Below, piece after piece: positions 7,632-15,969 of a stretch of 64,000 nucleotides of DNA. The notes beneath the pieces are model-generated. The model was not told where the DNA came from, ran no database searches, and saw only the letters and a list, made by a program, of their open reading frames with translations. Every line of letters begins with the position of its first letter. The first letter of the stretch is position 1. Location of the stretch: assembly GCF_001050035.1 (NCBI RefSeq), contig NZ_CVTA01000005.1, forward strand, positions 80,001 to 144,000. The letters run 5' to 3'. This DNA is from Mycolicibacterium komanii (GTDB taxonomy: Bacteria; Actinomycetota; Actinomycetes; Mycobacteriales; Mycobacteriaceae). Position numbers and translations under genes: made by a program.

Positions 7632-8687
7632 CTACCAGGTGCGGGTCGCTCCGGTCGTGAGTTGCGTGCCGGGATGGCGCCACTTCGGTTCTTTGTCGAC
7701 GGTGCGGCCGGTGATATGGCGCAGGCTGCGGATCACCGATCCGTACAGGCCCGACGCCGCGGTGGACACCTTGCCGCCCGGCGGTTCGTCCATGAACGGC
7801 ATGAACTTGTCCGGGAATCCGGGCATCGTGCAACCGATGCATATGCCGCCCACGTTCGGGCAGCCGCCGATTCCGTTGATCCAGCCGCGCTTGGGTACGT
7901 TGCACTTGACGACCGGGCCCCAACAGCCCAGTTTGACAATGCATTTCGGCGATCCGTATTCGGTCGCGAAATCACCTTGCTCGTAATAGCCGGCCCGGTC
8001 GCAACCCTCGTGCACGGACGCGCCGAACAGCCACTGGGGCCTCAATGCATCGTCGAGGGGGATCATCGGGGCCTGATCCGTGGCCATGTACAACAGGTAG
8101 GTCAGCGTCTCGGCGAGGTTGTCCGGATGGATCGGGCATCCCGGCACACAGACGATCGGAATGCCGGCCTTGCTCTTCCAGTCCCAGCCGAGGTAGTCCG
8201 GAACGCCCATGGCGCCGGTGGGATTGCCCGCCATAGCGTGAATTCCGCCGTACGTGGCGCACGTTCCGACCGCGACGACGGCGGTGGCCTTGGGCGCCAG
8301 CCGATCCAGCCACTCGCTTGTGGTCATGGGTTGACCGGTGGCCGGATCGTTGCCGAACCCGCACCAGTAGCCTTCGGCCTTGATCTTCTCGTTCGGGATG
8401 GACCCCTCGACTACCAGAACGAATGGTTCCAGTTCACCCCGGTCGGCCTTGAAGAACCATTCGAGAAAATCGTCGGCGCCACCGTTCGGCCCGCACTCGA
8501 AATCGATGAGGGGCCAGTGGACGGCGATTCTCGGCAGCCCGGGAAGAGCGCCAAGGGCGATCTCCTCGATGCTGGGCTGGGTGGCGGCAGTCAACGCCAC
8601 CGAATCACCGTCACAACTCAATCCGGCGTTGATCCACAGCACGTGAATCAAGGCCTCTTCCGCTTTGACTGCTGCCTCCGTTGGCAT
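7632..8687 (-). CDS. hhyS: [NiFe]-hydrogenase small subunit, group 1h (HhyS)
   Basis: This 351-residue protein should carry the three Fe-S clusters that lead electrons away from the active site. The proximal cluster site reads LSCDGDS. C25 is kept but the usual second cysteine is Asp28, which is the 3Cys/1Asp signature described for actinobacterial-type hydrogenases such as that of Ralstonia eutropha. Further ligands are in VGTCATYGG, VPGCPIHP and the C-terminal Cys-rich segment (KCIVKLGC, KCNVPKRG, GGCPN, ICIGC). There is no twin-arginine signal peptide, so the enzyme is expected on the cytoplasmic side. Upstream lie the twin hairpins that separate it from hypB. Confidence 0.95.
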   Translation of the reverse strand: MPTEAAVKAEEALIHVLWINAGLSCDGDSVALTAATQPSIEEIALGALPGLPRIAVHWPLIDFECGPNGGADDFLEWFFKADRGELEPFVLVVEGSIPNEKIKAEGYWCGFGNDPATGQPMTTSEWLDRLAPKATAVVAVGTCATYGGIHAMAGNPTGAMGVPDYLGWDWKSKAGIPIVCVPGCPIHPDNLAETLTYLLYMATDQAPMIPLDDALRPQWLFGASVHEGCDRAGYYEQGDFATEYGSPKCIVKLGCWGPVVKCNVPKRGWINGIGGCPNVGGICIGCTMPGFPDKFMPFMDEPPGGKVSTAASGLYGSVIRSLRHITGRTVDKEPKWRHPGTQLTTGATRTW

Positions 8688-8703
8688 AGGTCACAGCTTT
8701 CTG

Positions 8704-8750
8704 GGGGCCGGGCTGGGGCCCTCACGACCGGGAGCCGGGCTGGGGCTCCC
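8704..8750. repeat. Two tandem hairpins with identical loops between hypB and hhyS
   Basis: The second hairpin is a perfect 7-bp stem, GGGAGCC (8730-8736) with GGCTCCC (8744-8750), around the loop GGGCTGG. The first has a 5-bp stem, GGGCC (8705-8709) with GGCCC (8717-8721), around the same 7-base loop GGGCTGG. The pair sits in the 122-base gap of an otherwise tightly packed operon. On the operon's strand the loops read CCAGCCC. They could be an attenuator, an RNA-processing site or a stabiliser that sets hypAB and hhySL levels apart; no U-run follows, so a simple terminator is less likely. Confidence 0.7.
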
Positions 8751-8809
8751 AACCTCACGTTGTGCCGCGGCGCCGAATCCCGGCGCTGAGTCTGGGTTTA
8801 CTCCCGGGG

Positions 8810-9631
8810 TTATGTCTTGTCAACGGGTGCCAGGACAGAAGCCGAGTTTGCGCAATCGTCGATCCACTCGTACCACCGCGAGCTACCATCACCGGTGGCG
8901 GCCGACATCGCCAGTATCTGCGCGTCGCGATTCAGTGATCTCACGTAACCGCAACATTTTTCAAGATCGAAGCTGACGTACGGCAGTAAGTCGATCTTGT
9001 TGATGATCACGAGTCCGGCGGCCGCAAACATGTGCGGGTACTTCATGGGTTTGTCGTCGCCCTCCGTCACCGAGATGATGACGACTTTGCTGTGCTCGCC
9101 GAGATCGAACAGCGCGGGGCAGACCAGGTTTCCGACATTCTCGATGAACAGCACCGAGCCGCGCTCAGGGTCGAGCTCGTGCAGTGCGCGGTGCACCATC
9201 TCGGCATCGAGGTGGCAGCCGGCGCCGGTGTTGACTTGCACCGCGCGCGCTCCCGCGGCCGTGATGCGTTCGGCGTCCAGCAGCGTCTCCTGATCGCCCT
9301 CGATGACCGAGACCGGGCGAGCCGAAGCGAGATCGCGGATGGTGCGCTCGAGAAGGGTGGTCTTACCGGCGCCCGGAGAGCTGGTGAGGTTGAGCGCCAG
9401 GATGTCGCGGGCGGCCAGCCATGCGCGGTTCCGTTCGGCGAGCTCGTCGTTCTTGGCGAGGACCTTCTGTTCGAGCGTGATGGTCTCGGTGTGGGGAGGG
9501 GCCTCATCGTGATGGTGGTCATCATCGTGATGGTGGTGTTCGTGATGAGTTTGGCCGTTGTCGTGAGGGTGGGTGTGTCCCGGGGCGGTGATGGTCGCAC
9601 CCTCGTCACCGCAGCCGCAGGTTGCGCACAT
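8810..9631 (-). CDS. hypB: HypB nickel-inserting GTPase
   Basis: This 273-residue GTPase delivers nickel to the hydrogenase large subunit together with HypA. It has the N-terminal cysteine motif MCATCGCG, then a histidine-rich nickel-storage stretch (HHEHHHHDDDHHH). The P-loop SSPGAGKTT, the ENVGNLVCP metal-site motif and NKIDLLP for guanine recognition follow. The ATG at 9631 lies two bases after the hypA stop. The long His-rich segment is typical of HypB proteins that also store nickel. Confidence 0.96.
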   Translation of the reverse strand: MCATCGCGDEGATITAPGHTHPHDNGQTHHEHHHHDDDHHHDEAPPHTETITLEQKVLAKNDELAERNRAWLAARDILALNLTSSPGAGKTTLLERTIRDLASARPVSVIEGDQETLLDAERITAAGARAVQVNTGAGCHLDAEMVHRALHELDPERGSVLFIENVGNLVCPALFDLGEHSKVVIISVTEGDDKPMKYPHMFAAAGLVIINKIDLLPYVSFDLEKCCGYVRSLNRDAQILAMSAATGDGSSRWYEWIDDCANSASVLAPVDKT

Positions 9632-9633
9632 GC

Positions 9634-9963
9634 TCAACTCACCTCCATCGAGAGAATTCTCAAATCTCGCCCCGCGGTCACCTCGACATCCGCACTGCCG
9701 CAGGGGCACAACAGGATCAGATCGGGCAGTTCGAAGCTCTGGCCGCAGGTGCGACAGCGCGCCGCGCCGGGCTGCACATCGAGGTCCAGGCGCGCGCCGT
9801 CGGCGAGGGTGCCCGCGGTGGCGAGCTCGAAGCAGAACCGCATCGAGTCGGGTACCACGGCGCACAGCGCGCCGACCTCCAGCTTGACGCAGTGCACCCG
9901 GCGTCCCGCGGCGTGCTCGCACACCGCATCGACCACACTCTGCGTTATCGCCATCTCGTGCAC
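9634..9963 (-). CDS. hypA: HypA nickel chaperone
   Basis: This 109-residue HypA-family protein starts at a GTG (9963). That start is fixed by the required N-terminus MHE, whose His2 binds nickel. The zinc site has C-x2-C (CRTCG) but its second half reads LLCPCGS, that is C-x-C instead of the usual C-x2-C. It is the first gene of the hydrogenase operon and is divergent from recA, about 270 bases away. No consensus promoter for hypA was obvious in that gap. Confidence 0.94.
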   Translation of the reverse strand: MHEMAITQSVVDAVCEHAAGRRVHCVKLEVGALCAVVPDSMRFCFELATAGTLADGARLDLDVQPGAARCRTCGQSFELPDLILLCPCGSADVEVTAGRDLRILSMEVS

Positions 9964-10062
9964 GCGGACCCCGTTCCGGCCGGGATGACTTCACGATAGG
10001 CCGCGCGACGCCCGCAGGGAGCGGACTATTCGACACGCTGCCCATCCCACGGCGTGTCTCAC

Positions 10063-10090
10063 TTGAGTCGAACAGGTGTTCGTCTACTGT
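10063..10090 (+). promoter_or_regulatory. recA promoter (-35 TTGAGT, -10 TACTGT)
   Basis: TTGAGT (10063-10068) and TACTGT (10085-10090) are 16 bases apart, a plausible SigA-type promoter 147 bases upstream of recA. The LexA site fills the spacer exactly, so LexA binding would block RNA polymerase. Mycobacterial recA is known to have a second, LexA-independent promoter; I could not place that one. Confidence 0.55.
10068..10083. promoter_or_regulatory. SOS box (LexA operator) of recA
   Basis: TCGAAC-AGGT-GTTCGT matches the mycobacterial/Gram-positive SOS box TCGAAC-N4-GTTCGA at 11 of 12 positions. It overlaps the -35 to -10 spacer of the recA promoter. lexA itself is in this window. Confidence 0.85.
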
Positions 10091-10236
10091 GGGCAGTGTT
10101 CGACGGCTAGATGCTGCTGGTCAGCCCGACTCGTTCGGAACTTGTCGGTGACTTGTCGGTGGCTGCCTCTAGCGTCACGGCCAACTGATCGAAACCGATC
10201 ACCGAACAGCTAGACATCCGAAGGACGGAGACCACC

Positions 10237-11277
10237 ATGGCGCAGGCACCCGACCGCGAGAAGGCCCTCGAGCTGGCACTCGCGCAGATCGACAAGAACT
10301 TCGGCAAGGGGTCGGTGATGCGGCTCGGCGAAGAGGTTCGCCAACCCATCTCGGTCATCCCGACCGGTTCGATCGCCCTGGACGTGGCGCTCGGCATCGG
10401 TGGCCTGCCGCGGGGCAGGGTCGTCGAGATCTACGGCCCGGAGTCGTCGGGTAAGACCACAGTGGCGCTGCATGCGGTCGCCAACGCGCAGGCCGCCGGC
10501 GGTATCGCCGCGTTCATCGACGCCGAGCACGCGCTGGACCCCGAGTACGCCAAGAAGCTCGGGGTGGACACCGACGCGTTGCTGGTCAGCCAGCCCGACA
10601 CCGGTGAGCAGGCGCTGGAGATCGCCGACATGCTGATCCGCTCCGGCGCACTGGACATCCTGGTCATCGACTCGGTGGCGGCGCTCGTACCGCGCGCGGA
10701 GATCGAGGGCGAGATGGGCGACAGCCACGTCGGCCTCCAGGCCCGGCTGATGAGCCAGGCGCTGCGGAAGATGACCGGCGCACTGAGCAACTCGGGTACC
10801 ACCGCGATCTTCATCAACCAGCTCCGCGAGAAGATCGGGGTGATGTTCGGAAGTCCCGAAACCACCACGGGCGGTAAGGCTTTGAAGTTCTACGCCTCGG
10901 TGCGGATGGACGTCAGGCGGATCGAGACCCTCAAGGACGGCACCGACGCGGTCGGTAACCGCACCCGGGTCAAGGTCGTCAAGAACAAGGTCTCGCCGCC
11001 GTTCAAGCAGGCCGAGTTCGACATCCTCTACGGCAAGGGCATCAGCAGGGAGGGCTCGCTCATCGACATGGGCGTCGAGCAGGGCTTCATCCGCAAGTCC
11101 GGCTCGTGGTTCACCTACGAGGGTGAGCAGCTGGGCCAGGGCAAGGAGAACGCCCGCAACTTCCTGATCGAGAACGTCGACGTGGCCAACGAGATCGAGA
11201 AGAAGATCAAGGAAAAGCTCGGCATTGGCGCCGTGATCACCGATGACGAAGTCCTGCCCGCCCCAGTCGAATTCTGA
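10237..11277 (+). CDS. recA: Recombinase A
   Basis: This 346-residue RecA polymerises on single-stranded DNA, drives strand exchange and triggers LexA self-cleavage. It has the Walker A motif GPESSGKTT, the conserved [14 protein letters not shown] (L2 region) and a normal acidic C-terminus. The frame is continuous, so the intein known in M. tuberculosis RecA is absent here. Transcription is LexA-controlled through the box at 10068. The end overlaps recX by 35 bases, as in other mycobacteria. Confidence 0.98.
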   Translation: MAQAPDREKALELALAQIDKNFGKGSVMRLGEEVRQPISVIPTGSIALDVALGIGGLPRGRVVEIYGPESSGKTTVALHAVANAQAAGGIAAFIDAEHALDPEYAKKLGVDTDALLVSQPDTGEQALEIADMLIRSGALDILVIDSVAALVPRAEIEGEMGDSHVGLQARLMSQALRKMTGALSNSGTTAIFINQLREKIGVMFGSPETTTGGKALKFYASVRMDVRRIETLKDGTDAVGNRTRVKVVKNKVSPPFKQAEFDILYGKGISREGSLIDMGVEQGFIRKSGSWFTYEGEQLGQGKENARNFLIENVDVANEIEKKIKEKLGIGAVITDDEVLPAPVEF

Positions 11278-11767
11278 GGCCCCTCGCGAAGAGCAGGCGC
11301 GGGACGTGTGTCTGCGCCTGCTCACCGTGAGAGCCCGGACCCGCGCCGAGCTGGCCGGCCAGCTGGCCAAGCGCGGCTATCCCGACGATGTCAGCGACAG
11401 GGTGCTCGACCGGCTCGAGCAGGTCGGTCTCGTCGACGACGCCGACTTCGCCGAACAGTGGGTCCGGTCCCGGCGTGCGAACGCCGGAAAGGGGCGGCGG
11501 GCGTTGATCGCGGAGTTGCGGACCAAGGGAGTCGACAGCGAGCTCATCGAGGCCGCACTGGCAGACGACGATCCGGGGGCCGAACGTGCCCGCGCCGAGC
11601 GGCTGGTGGCCGACCGGCTGCGCCGCGAGAAGCTGATCGACGGTGAGGACGCCAAGTTGGCGCGTCGCCTGGTCGGAATGCTCGCCCGGCGGGGTTACAG
11701 CCAGACGATGGCATTCGATGTCGTCAAGGTCGCCGTGGCCAACGAACGCGAGCGCCGCCAGGTCTAG
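11243..11767 (+). CDS. recX: RecX, regulator of RecA
   Basis: This 174-residue helical protein binds RecA filaments and limits their activity. It shows the repeated RecX helical pattern ([48 protein letters not shown]). It starts inside the recA coding end (35-base overlap), so the two are co-transcribed and probably coupled. The ATG gives residues [12 protein letters not shown] before the conserved part, and no better start is seen. Confidence 0.95.
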   Translation: MTKSCPPQSNSEAPREEQARDVCLRLLTVRARTRAELAGQLAKRGYPDDVSDRVLDRLEQVGLVDDADFAEQWVRSRRANAGKGRRALIAELRTKGVDSELIEAALADDDPGAERARAERLVADRLRREKLIDGEDAKLARRLVGMLARRGYSQTMAFDVVKVAVANERERRQV

Positions 11768-11855
11768 GCCGCGGCCACACGTTCGGCAGTCGGGTCGATG
11801 GCGGGCGCCGCGTGGCGCGGTTGCAATGAAATCGCCGACCGCGTAGGCAGATTGA

Positions 11856-12677
11856 ATGCAGTTATCGGTCAAGCTGGCACCCACCTTCGACTACCCGGTC
11901 CTCGAACGGTTCTGGCGGACGGCCGACGACCTCGGCTTCCCGGCGGTGTGGAACTACGACCACTTCTATGGTCTGGTCGATCCCACGACACCGACCCACG
12001 AAGGGTGGACCAGTCTCGCCGCGATGGCGGTGGTGGTGCGACGCGCCCGCGTCGGCTGCCTGGTCACCGGTGTCACCTACCGCAATCCGGCGGTGCTGGC
12101 GAAGATGGCCGTCACCGTCGACCACATCTCCGGCGGACGGCTGGACTTCGGCATCGGAGCCGGCTGGCACGAGGACGAACACCGCGGATACGGCATCGAT
12201 TTTCCCTCGCCGGGGCGGCGGGTCGCGATGGTGGACGAGGCGCTCACGGTCATCCGCAGGCTCTGGACGGAGGAGGCTGTCGACTTCACGGGGCGCTTCT
12301 TCACGCTGCGGCAGGCGCGCTGCGATCCCAAACCGCTGCAGCGTCCGCATCCGCCGATCGTCGTGGGCGCATCGCAGCCGAAGATGCTGCGGGTCGCCGC
12401 GCGCCACGCCGACGAGTGGAACATGCCGAGCACCGCGCCCCAGGAATGGGCGGCCGCCAACAGTGGGCTCGACGATGCGTGCGCGGCGGAAAACCGTGAC
12501 CCGTCATCGATCCGGCGTGGCGTCCAGTTGTTCCTGCACCCGCAACAGCCGGATCAGGTCGACACGCAACTCGACTCCGTCGCCGAGTATTCGCGTCTCG
12601 GCTGCCAGCACGTCGTGCTGTCCTTCTACCAGCCGCCCGACGACGAATTGCTCGCCCGCTGCGCGGAACTGGTGTGA
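11856..12677 (+). CDS. LLM-class F420-dependent oxidoreductase
   Basis: This 273-residue member of the luciferase-like monooxygenase superfamily shows the typical VWNYDHF, AVTVDHISGGRLDFGIGAGW and PHPPIVVGAS motifs. The GAGW segment and the mycobacterial context favour coenzyme F420 over FMN, but the substrate cannot be told. It follows recX by 88 bases in the same direction and converges on the gluD end with no spacing (stop 12677, gluD stop 12678). Confidence 0.88.
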   Translation: MQLSVKLAPTFDYPVLERFWRTADDLGFPAVWNYDHFYGLVDPTTPTHEGWTSLAAMAVVVRRARVGCLVTGVTYRNPAVLAKMAVTVDHISGGRLDFGIGAGWHEDEHRGYGIDFPSPGRRVAMVDEALTVIRRLWTEEAVDFTGRFFTLRQARCDPKPLQRPHPPIVVGASQPKMLRVAARHADEWNMPSTAPQEWAAANSGLDDACAAENRDPSSIRRGVQLFLHPQQPDQVDTQLDSVAEYSRLGCQHVVLSFYQPPDDELLARCAELV

Positions 12678-13559
12678 TCACACGGCTTTCGCGCCGGGTG
12701 CACCTTCCTGTTCGACGGCCTCCGCCTCCAGCGGCGCCGGACCCCGACGCGACCGCCGCATCCGCGCTTCGACCCGCGTCGCCACCCACGACAGCGTGAA
12801 GTTCACGCTGATGATCAACAGCGCGACCACGATCAAGGCGGGCAGCAGGTTGCTGTAGGCGGTGCCCATCTGAACGCCCTGGCGCACGAGTTCGAGGAAC
12901 GTGATCACGTAGCCGATCGCGGTGTCCTTGAGCACCACGACGAGTTGGGAGATCAACACCGGCAGCATCGACGTGATCGCCTGCGGCAGAAGGATCGACC
13001 GCATCGTCTGGCCCCACGTCAGCCCGAGGGCGAACGCCGCCTCCGACTGCCCGCGGGGGAGCGCGTGCACCCCGGCCCGCACGATCTCGGCGATGACCGC
13101 GCCGTTGTACAGCGTCAGCCCGGTGATGACGGCGGCCAGCGCCAACTGTTTGGACGGGAACATGTCGTACGCCGCGTAGATCGCGAACGCGAACAGCATC
13201 ATGATCAGCACCGGCACGGCGCGGAAGAATTCGACGATCACCGCGCTGGGCCAGCGGATCACACCGTGCGTCGAGAGCCGGCCCACGCCCAGCAGGAGAC
13301 CGAGTATCAGTGCCAGCACGATCGACACCGCGGCCGCCGTCAGCGTGCCCTGCACGCCCGGCAGGACGTACGTCCGCCACAGATCGGCCGTCAGGAACGG
13401 TTTCCACTTGGCCGCCGCGAGCTGATCCTTCGCGGCCATCTCGGCCAGCACCGCGAGCAGTACCAGCGCGGTGACGACGATGACGGCGCCCGACACCACC
13501 CAGTTGCGCACCCGCGCCCGGGGTCCCGGCGCGTCGAAGAGAACCGAAGCGGAGCTCAT
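12678..13559 (-). CDS. gluD: Glutamate/polar amino acid ABC permease (GluD-like)
   Basis: This 293-residue membrane protein has about six helices and the ABC permease loop with the EAA-type motif (GQSEAAFALGLTWGQTMRSILLPQA). It carries a charged C-terminal tail rich in Arg and Glu. The ATG at 13559 overlaps the gluC stop by four bases (ATGA). With GluC it should form the transmembrane channel for the solute bound by GluB. The order gluA-gluB-gluC-gluD matches the Corynebacterium glutamicum glutamate system. Confidence 0.88.
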   Translation of the reverse strand: MSSASVLFDAPGPRARVRNWVVSGAVIVVTALVLLAVLAEMAAKDQLAAAKWKPFLTADLWRTYVLPGVQGTLTAAAVSIVLALILGLLLGVGRLSTHGVIRWPSAVIVEFFRAVPVLIMMLFAFAIYAAYDMFPSKQLALAAVITGLTLYNGAVIAEIVRAGVHALPRGQSEAAFALGLTWGQTMRSILLPQAITSMLPVLISQLVVVLKDTAIGYVITFLELVRQGVQMGTAYSNLLPALIVVALLIISVNFTLSWVATRVEARMRRSRRGPAPLEAEAVEQEGAPGAKAV

Positions 13560-14239
13560 CGGTTGACCGCCAACCGTTTACCGAGCCAGCCGAAGAACAG
13601 CCCGGTCGGCAACGTGAGGACGACGAAGCCGGCCGCGAAGATCGAACCGACGGCCAGGATCGCGGCGGTGTTCTCGATCATCTCCTTCATCAGCAGCGCG
13701 GCCTCGGCCACGCCGATCGCCGAGGCGATCGTGGTGTTCTTGGTCAACGCGATCAGCACCGATCCCAGCGGAATGATCACGGCGCGAAAAGCCTGCGGCA
13801 GCAGGATGAGTCGCAGATTCTGCCCGAACGTCAAGCCCAGCGACCGGGCGGCCTCGGCCTGCCCCAGCGGGATGGTGTTGACCCCCGAACGCACCGTCTC
13901 ACATACGAACGCCGCCGTGTACACCGCCAGCCCCAGCACCGCCAACCGAAAGTTGCTGTCCTCGATCGACGTTCGCGAATTCGGGTCGACCAGCGTGATC
14001 CCCATGGTGCCGGCCAGCCCGAACGAACAGAACAGAATAATCAGAGTCAGCGGCGTGTTGCGCACGACGTTGACGTACGTCGTTCCAAGCCACCGCAGCA
14101 CGGGCACCGGCGCCAGCCGCATCGCGGCCAGTATCGTGCCGAGCACCAGCGCCCCGACACCGGCGTAGACCGTCAGCTGGATCGTCGTCCAGAACGCCTC
14201 GGCGATCTGGCCGACGGTGTAGCCCGGCAGAACCTCCAC
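13556..14239 (-). CDS. gluC: Glutamate/polar amino acid ABC permease (GluC-like)
   Basis: This 227-residue permease has five to six predicted helices and the ABC coupling motif (GQAEAARSLGLTFGQNLRLILLPQAF). It belongs to the HisM/GlnP type. It starts 27 bases after the gluB stop and overlaps gluD by four bases. The two permeases are presumably a heterodimer. Confidence 0.88.
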   Translation of the reverse strand: MEVLPGYTVGQIAEAFWTTIQLTVYAGVGALVLGTILAAMRLAPVPVLRWLGTTYVNVVRNTPLTLIILFCSFGLAGTMGITLVDPNSRTSIEDSNFRLAVLGLAVYTAAFVCETVRSGVNTIPLGQAEAARSLGLTFGQNLRLILLPQAFRAVIIPLGSVLIALTKNTTIASAIGVAEAALLMKEMIENTAAILAVGSIFAAGFVVLTLPTGLFFGWLGKRLAVNR

Positions 14240-14266
14240 GTCATCTCCTCGCGCGCCGGAGGCCCG

Positions 14267-15076
14267 TCAGCTCTGGTTGATCTGCGGCGGCTTGGGCGCG
14301 GGAATGCCCGCGGCTCCGAGGTTCTCATCCCATGCCTTCTTCCAGGCGCCTTCCTGCTCCATCTTGGCGAGCGCGTCGTTGATCTGCGTCAGCAGCTCGG
14401 TATCGCCCTTCTTCAAACCGACGCCGTACCGCTCCTCGGAGAAGGTGCCGCCGACGACCTTGAACGCGCCCGGGCTCTGCGCCGCGTAACCGGCGAGGAT
14501 CACCTCGTCGGTGGTCACCGCGTCGATCGCGCCGTTCTTGAGCGCCTCGATGCACGCCGAGTACGTGTCGTACTGCTGCAGCTGCACGCCGGGGAACTTG
14601 TCCTTGATCCGTTGGGCCGGCGTCGAACCCGAGACTGAACACAGCTTCTTGTTGTTCTCCAGAGAGGCCTCACCGGTGATGTCGGTGTTGTCTGCGCGCA
14701 CCAGCAGGCTCTGCCCGGTGATCAGGTACGGGCCCGCGAAGTCGACCTTCTTCTGGCGCGCGTCGGTGATCGAGTACGTCGCGACGATGTACTTCACCTG
14801 ACCGTTCTGGATCAGCGTCTCGCGCTGCCCGGAAGGCGCTTCCTTCCACTCGATCTTGTCTTCGGGATAACCGAGTTGCTGCGCGACATACTTCGCGACG
14901 TCGACGTCGAATCCGCTCAGCGTGCCGTCGGGATTCCTCAGCCCCAGCCCGGGCTGGTCGAACTTGGTGCCGATGACGATCTTGTCGCTGTCGTCACCAC
15001 CGCAGGCCGTGGCCGCCAGTGGCAGCGCGATGGCGAGCGCGAGCGCCCCCAGGACGCGCTTGGAGATCGATGGCAT
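14267..15076 (-). CDS. gluB: Glutamate-binding lipoprotein (GluB-like)
   Basis: This 269-residue periplasmic-type binding protein of family 3 has a lipoprotein signal: a hydrophobic N-terminus and the lipobox LAATAC|GGDD, so it is anchored outside the membrane. Ligand-binding segments such as GFDVDVAKYVAQQLGY, ATYSITDARQKKVDFAGPYL and AVTTDEVILAGYA are clear. It lies 16 bases after gluA and 27 before gluC. Specificity for glutamate is inferred from operon order and family. Confidence 0.9.
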   Translation of the reverse strand: MPSISKRVLGALALAIALPLAATACGGDDSDKIVIGTKFDQPGLGLRNPDGTLSGFDVDVAKYVAQQLGYPEDKIEWKEAPSGQRETLIQNGQVKYIVATYSITDARQKKVDFAGPYLITGQSLLVRADNTDITGEASLENNKKLCSVSGSTPAQRIKDKFPGVQLQQYDTYSACIEALKNGAIDAVTTDEVILAGYAAQSPGAFKVVGGTFSEERYGVGLKKGDTELLTQINDALAKMEQEGAWKKAWDENLGAAGIPAPKPPQINQS

Positions 15077-15092
15077 TCGAGATTCCTTTCGA

Positions 15093-15878
15093 CTAATGGT
15101 GAAGGATCTTGCCGAGAAAGTCTTTGGCACGGTCGCTTTGCGGATTGGTGAAGAACTGCTCGGGAGTGGCCGCTTCGACGATCGCGCCGTCGGCCATGAA
15201 CACCACCCGGTGGGCGGCACCGCGGGCGAAACCCATCTCGTGCGTGACGACCAACATCGTCATGCCGTCTTTGGCCAGCGACGTCATGACGTTCAGCACT
15301 TCGTTGATCATCTCGGGGTCCAGCGCGCTGGTCGGCTCGTCGAACAGCATCACCTTCGGGTTCATCGCCAGCGACCGCGCGATCGCCACCCGCTGCTGCT
15401 GGCCGCCGGACAATTGCGCCGGATACTTGTCCGCCTGATTCGCAATGCCGACCCGGTCGAGCAACTCCATCGCCCGGTCACGCGCCTCGGCCTTCGACTT
15501 CTTACGCACCTTCATCGGCGCGAGCGTGACGTTCTCGAGGATCGTCTTGTGCGCGAACAGGTTGAAGGACTGGAACACCATGCCCACGTCGGACCGTAGC
15601 TGGGCGAGTTTGCGTCCCTCCTGGGGCAGCACCTCGCCGTCGATCGTGATGGTGCCCGAATCGATGGTCTCGAGCCGATTGATGGTGCGGCACAACGTCG
15701 ACTTACCCGAGCCCGACGGTCCCAACACCACGATCACCTCGCCGCGCGACACCTCGAGGTCGATGTCCTTGAGCACATGCAGGGCGCCGAAGTGTTTGTT
15801 GACTCCCGAGAGCGAGATCATGGGCACGCTCGACTGACCCGGATCGACCTCTTTCCCATCCGACCCGCTGGTCTCCAT
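15093..15878 (-). CDS. gluA: Glutamate ABC transporter ATP-binding protein (GluA-like)
   Basis: This 261-residue ATPase has Walker A (GPSGSGKST), the signature [13 protein letters not shown], Walker B ([14 protein letters not shown]) and the switch His (VVTHEMGFA). It is first in the operon gluABCD. The start at 15878 gives a 19-residue leader before [12 protein letters not shown]; a start at 15821 is the main alternative. miaB is divergent, about 90 bases away. Confidence 0.93.
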   Translation of the reverse strand: METSGSDGKEVDPGQSSVPMISLSGVNKHFGALHVLKDIDLEVSRGEVIVVLGPSGSGKSTLCRTINRLETIDSGTITIDGEVLPQEGRKLAQLRSDVGMVFQSFNLFAHKTILENVTLAPMKVRKKSKAEARDRAMELLDRVGIANQADKYPAQLSGGQQQRVAIARSLAMNPKVMLFDEPTSALDPEMINEVLNVMTSLAKDGMTMLVVTHEMGFARGAAHRVVFMADGAIVEAATPEQFFTNPQSDRAKDFLGKILHH

Positions 15879-15969
15879 GGGTGCAGACCTTACCGAGGGA
15901 AGGGCTTGGCTGCCCGGAACTCGAGAATCCGCCCGGATCGCCGTACCGGCCGGTCCGTACGATGGGGCC

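Noticed and set aside
10094..10102. Second GTTCGA half-site downstream of the recA SOS box
   Set aside because: No matching TCGAAC half at the right distance; a single 6-base match is expected by chance here.
10237..11277. Intein in recA as in M. tuberculosis
   Set aside because: The frame is a continuous 346-codon RecA with no inserted block.
10210..11370. 386-codon open frame opposite recA
   Set aside because: recA is certain in the same DNA, and the antisense product has no recognisable domain.
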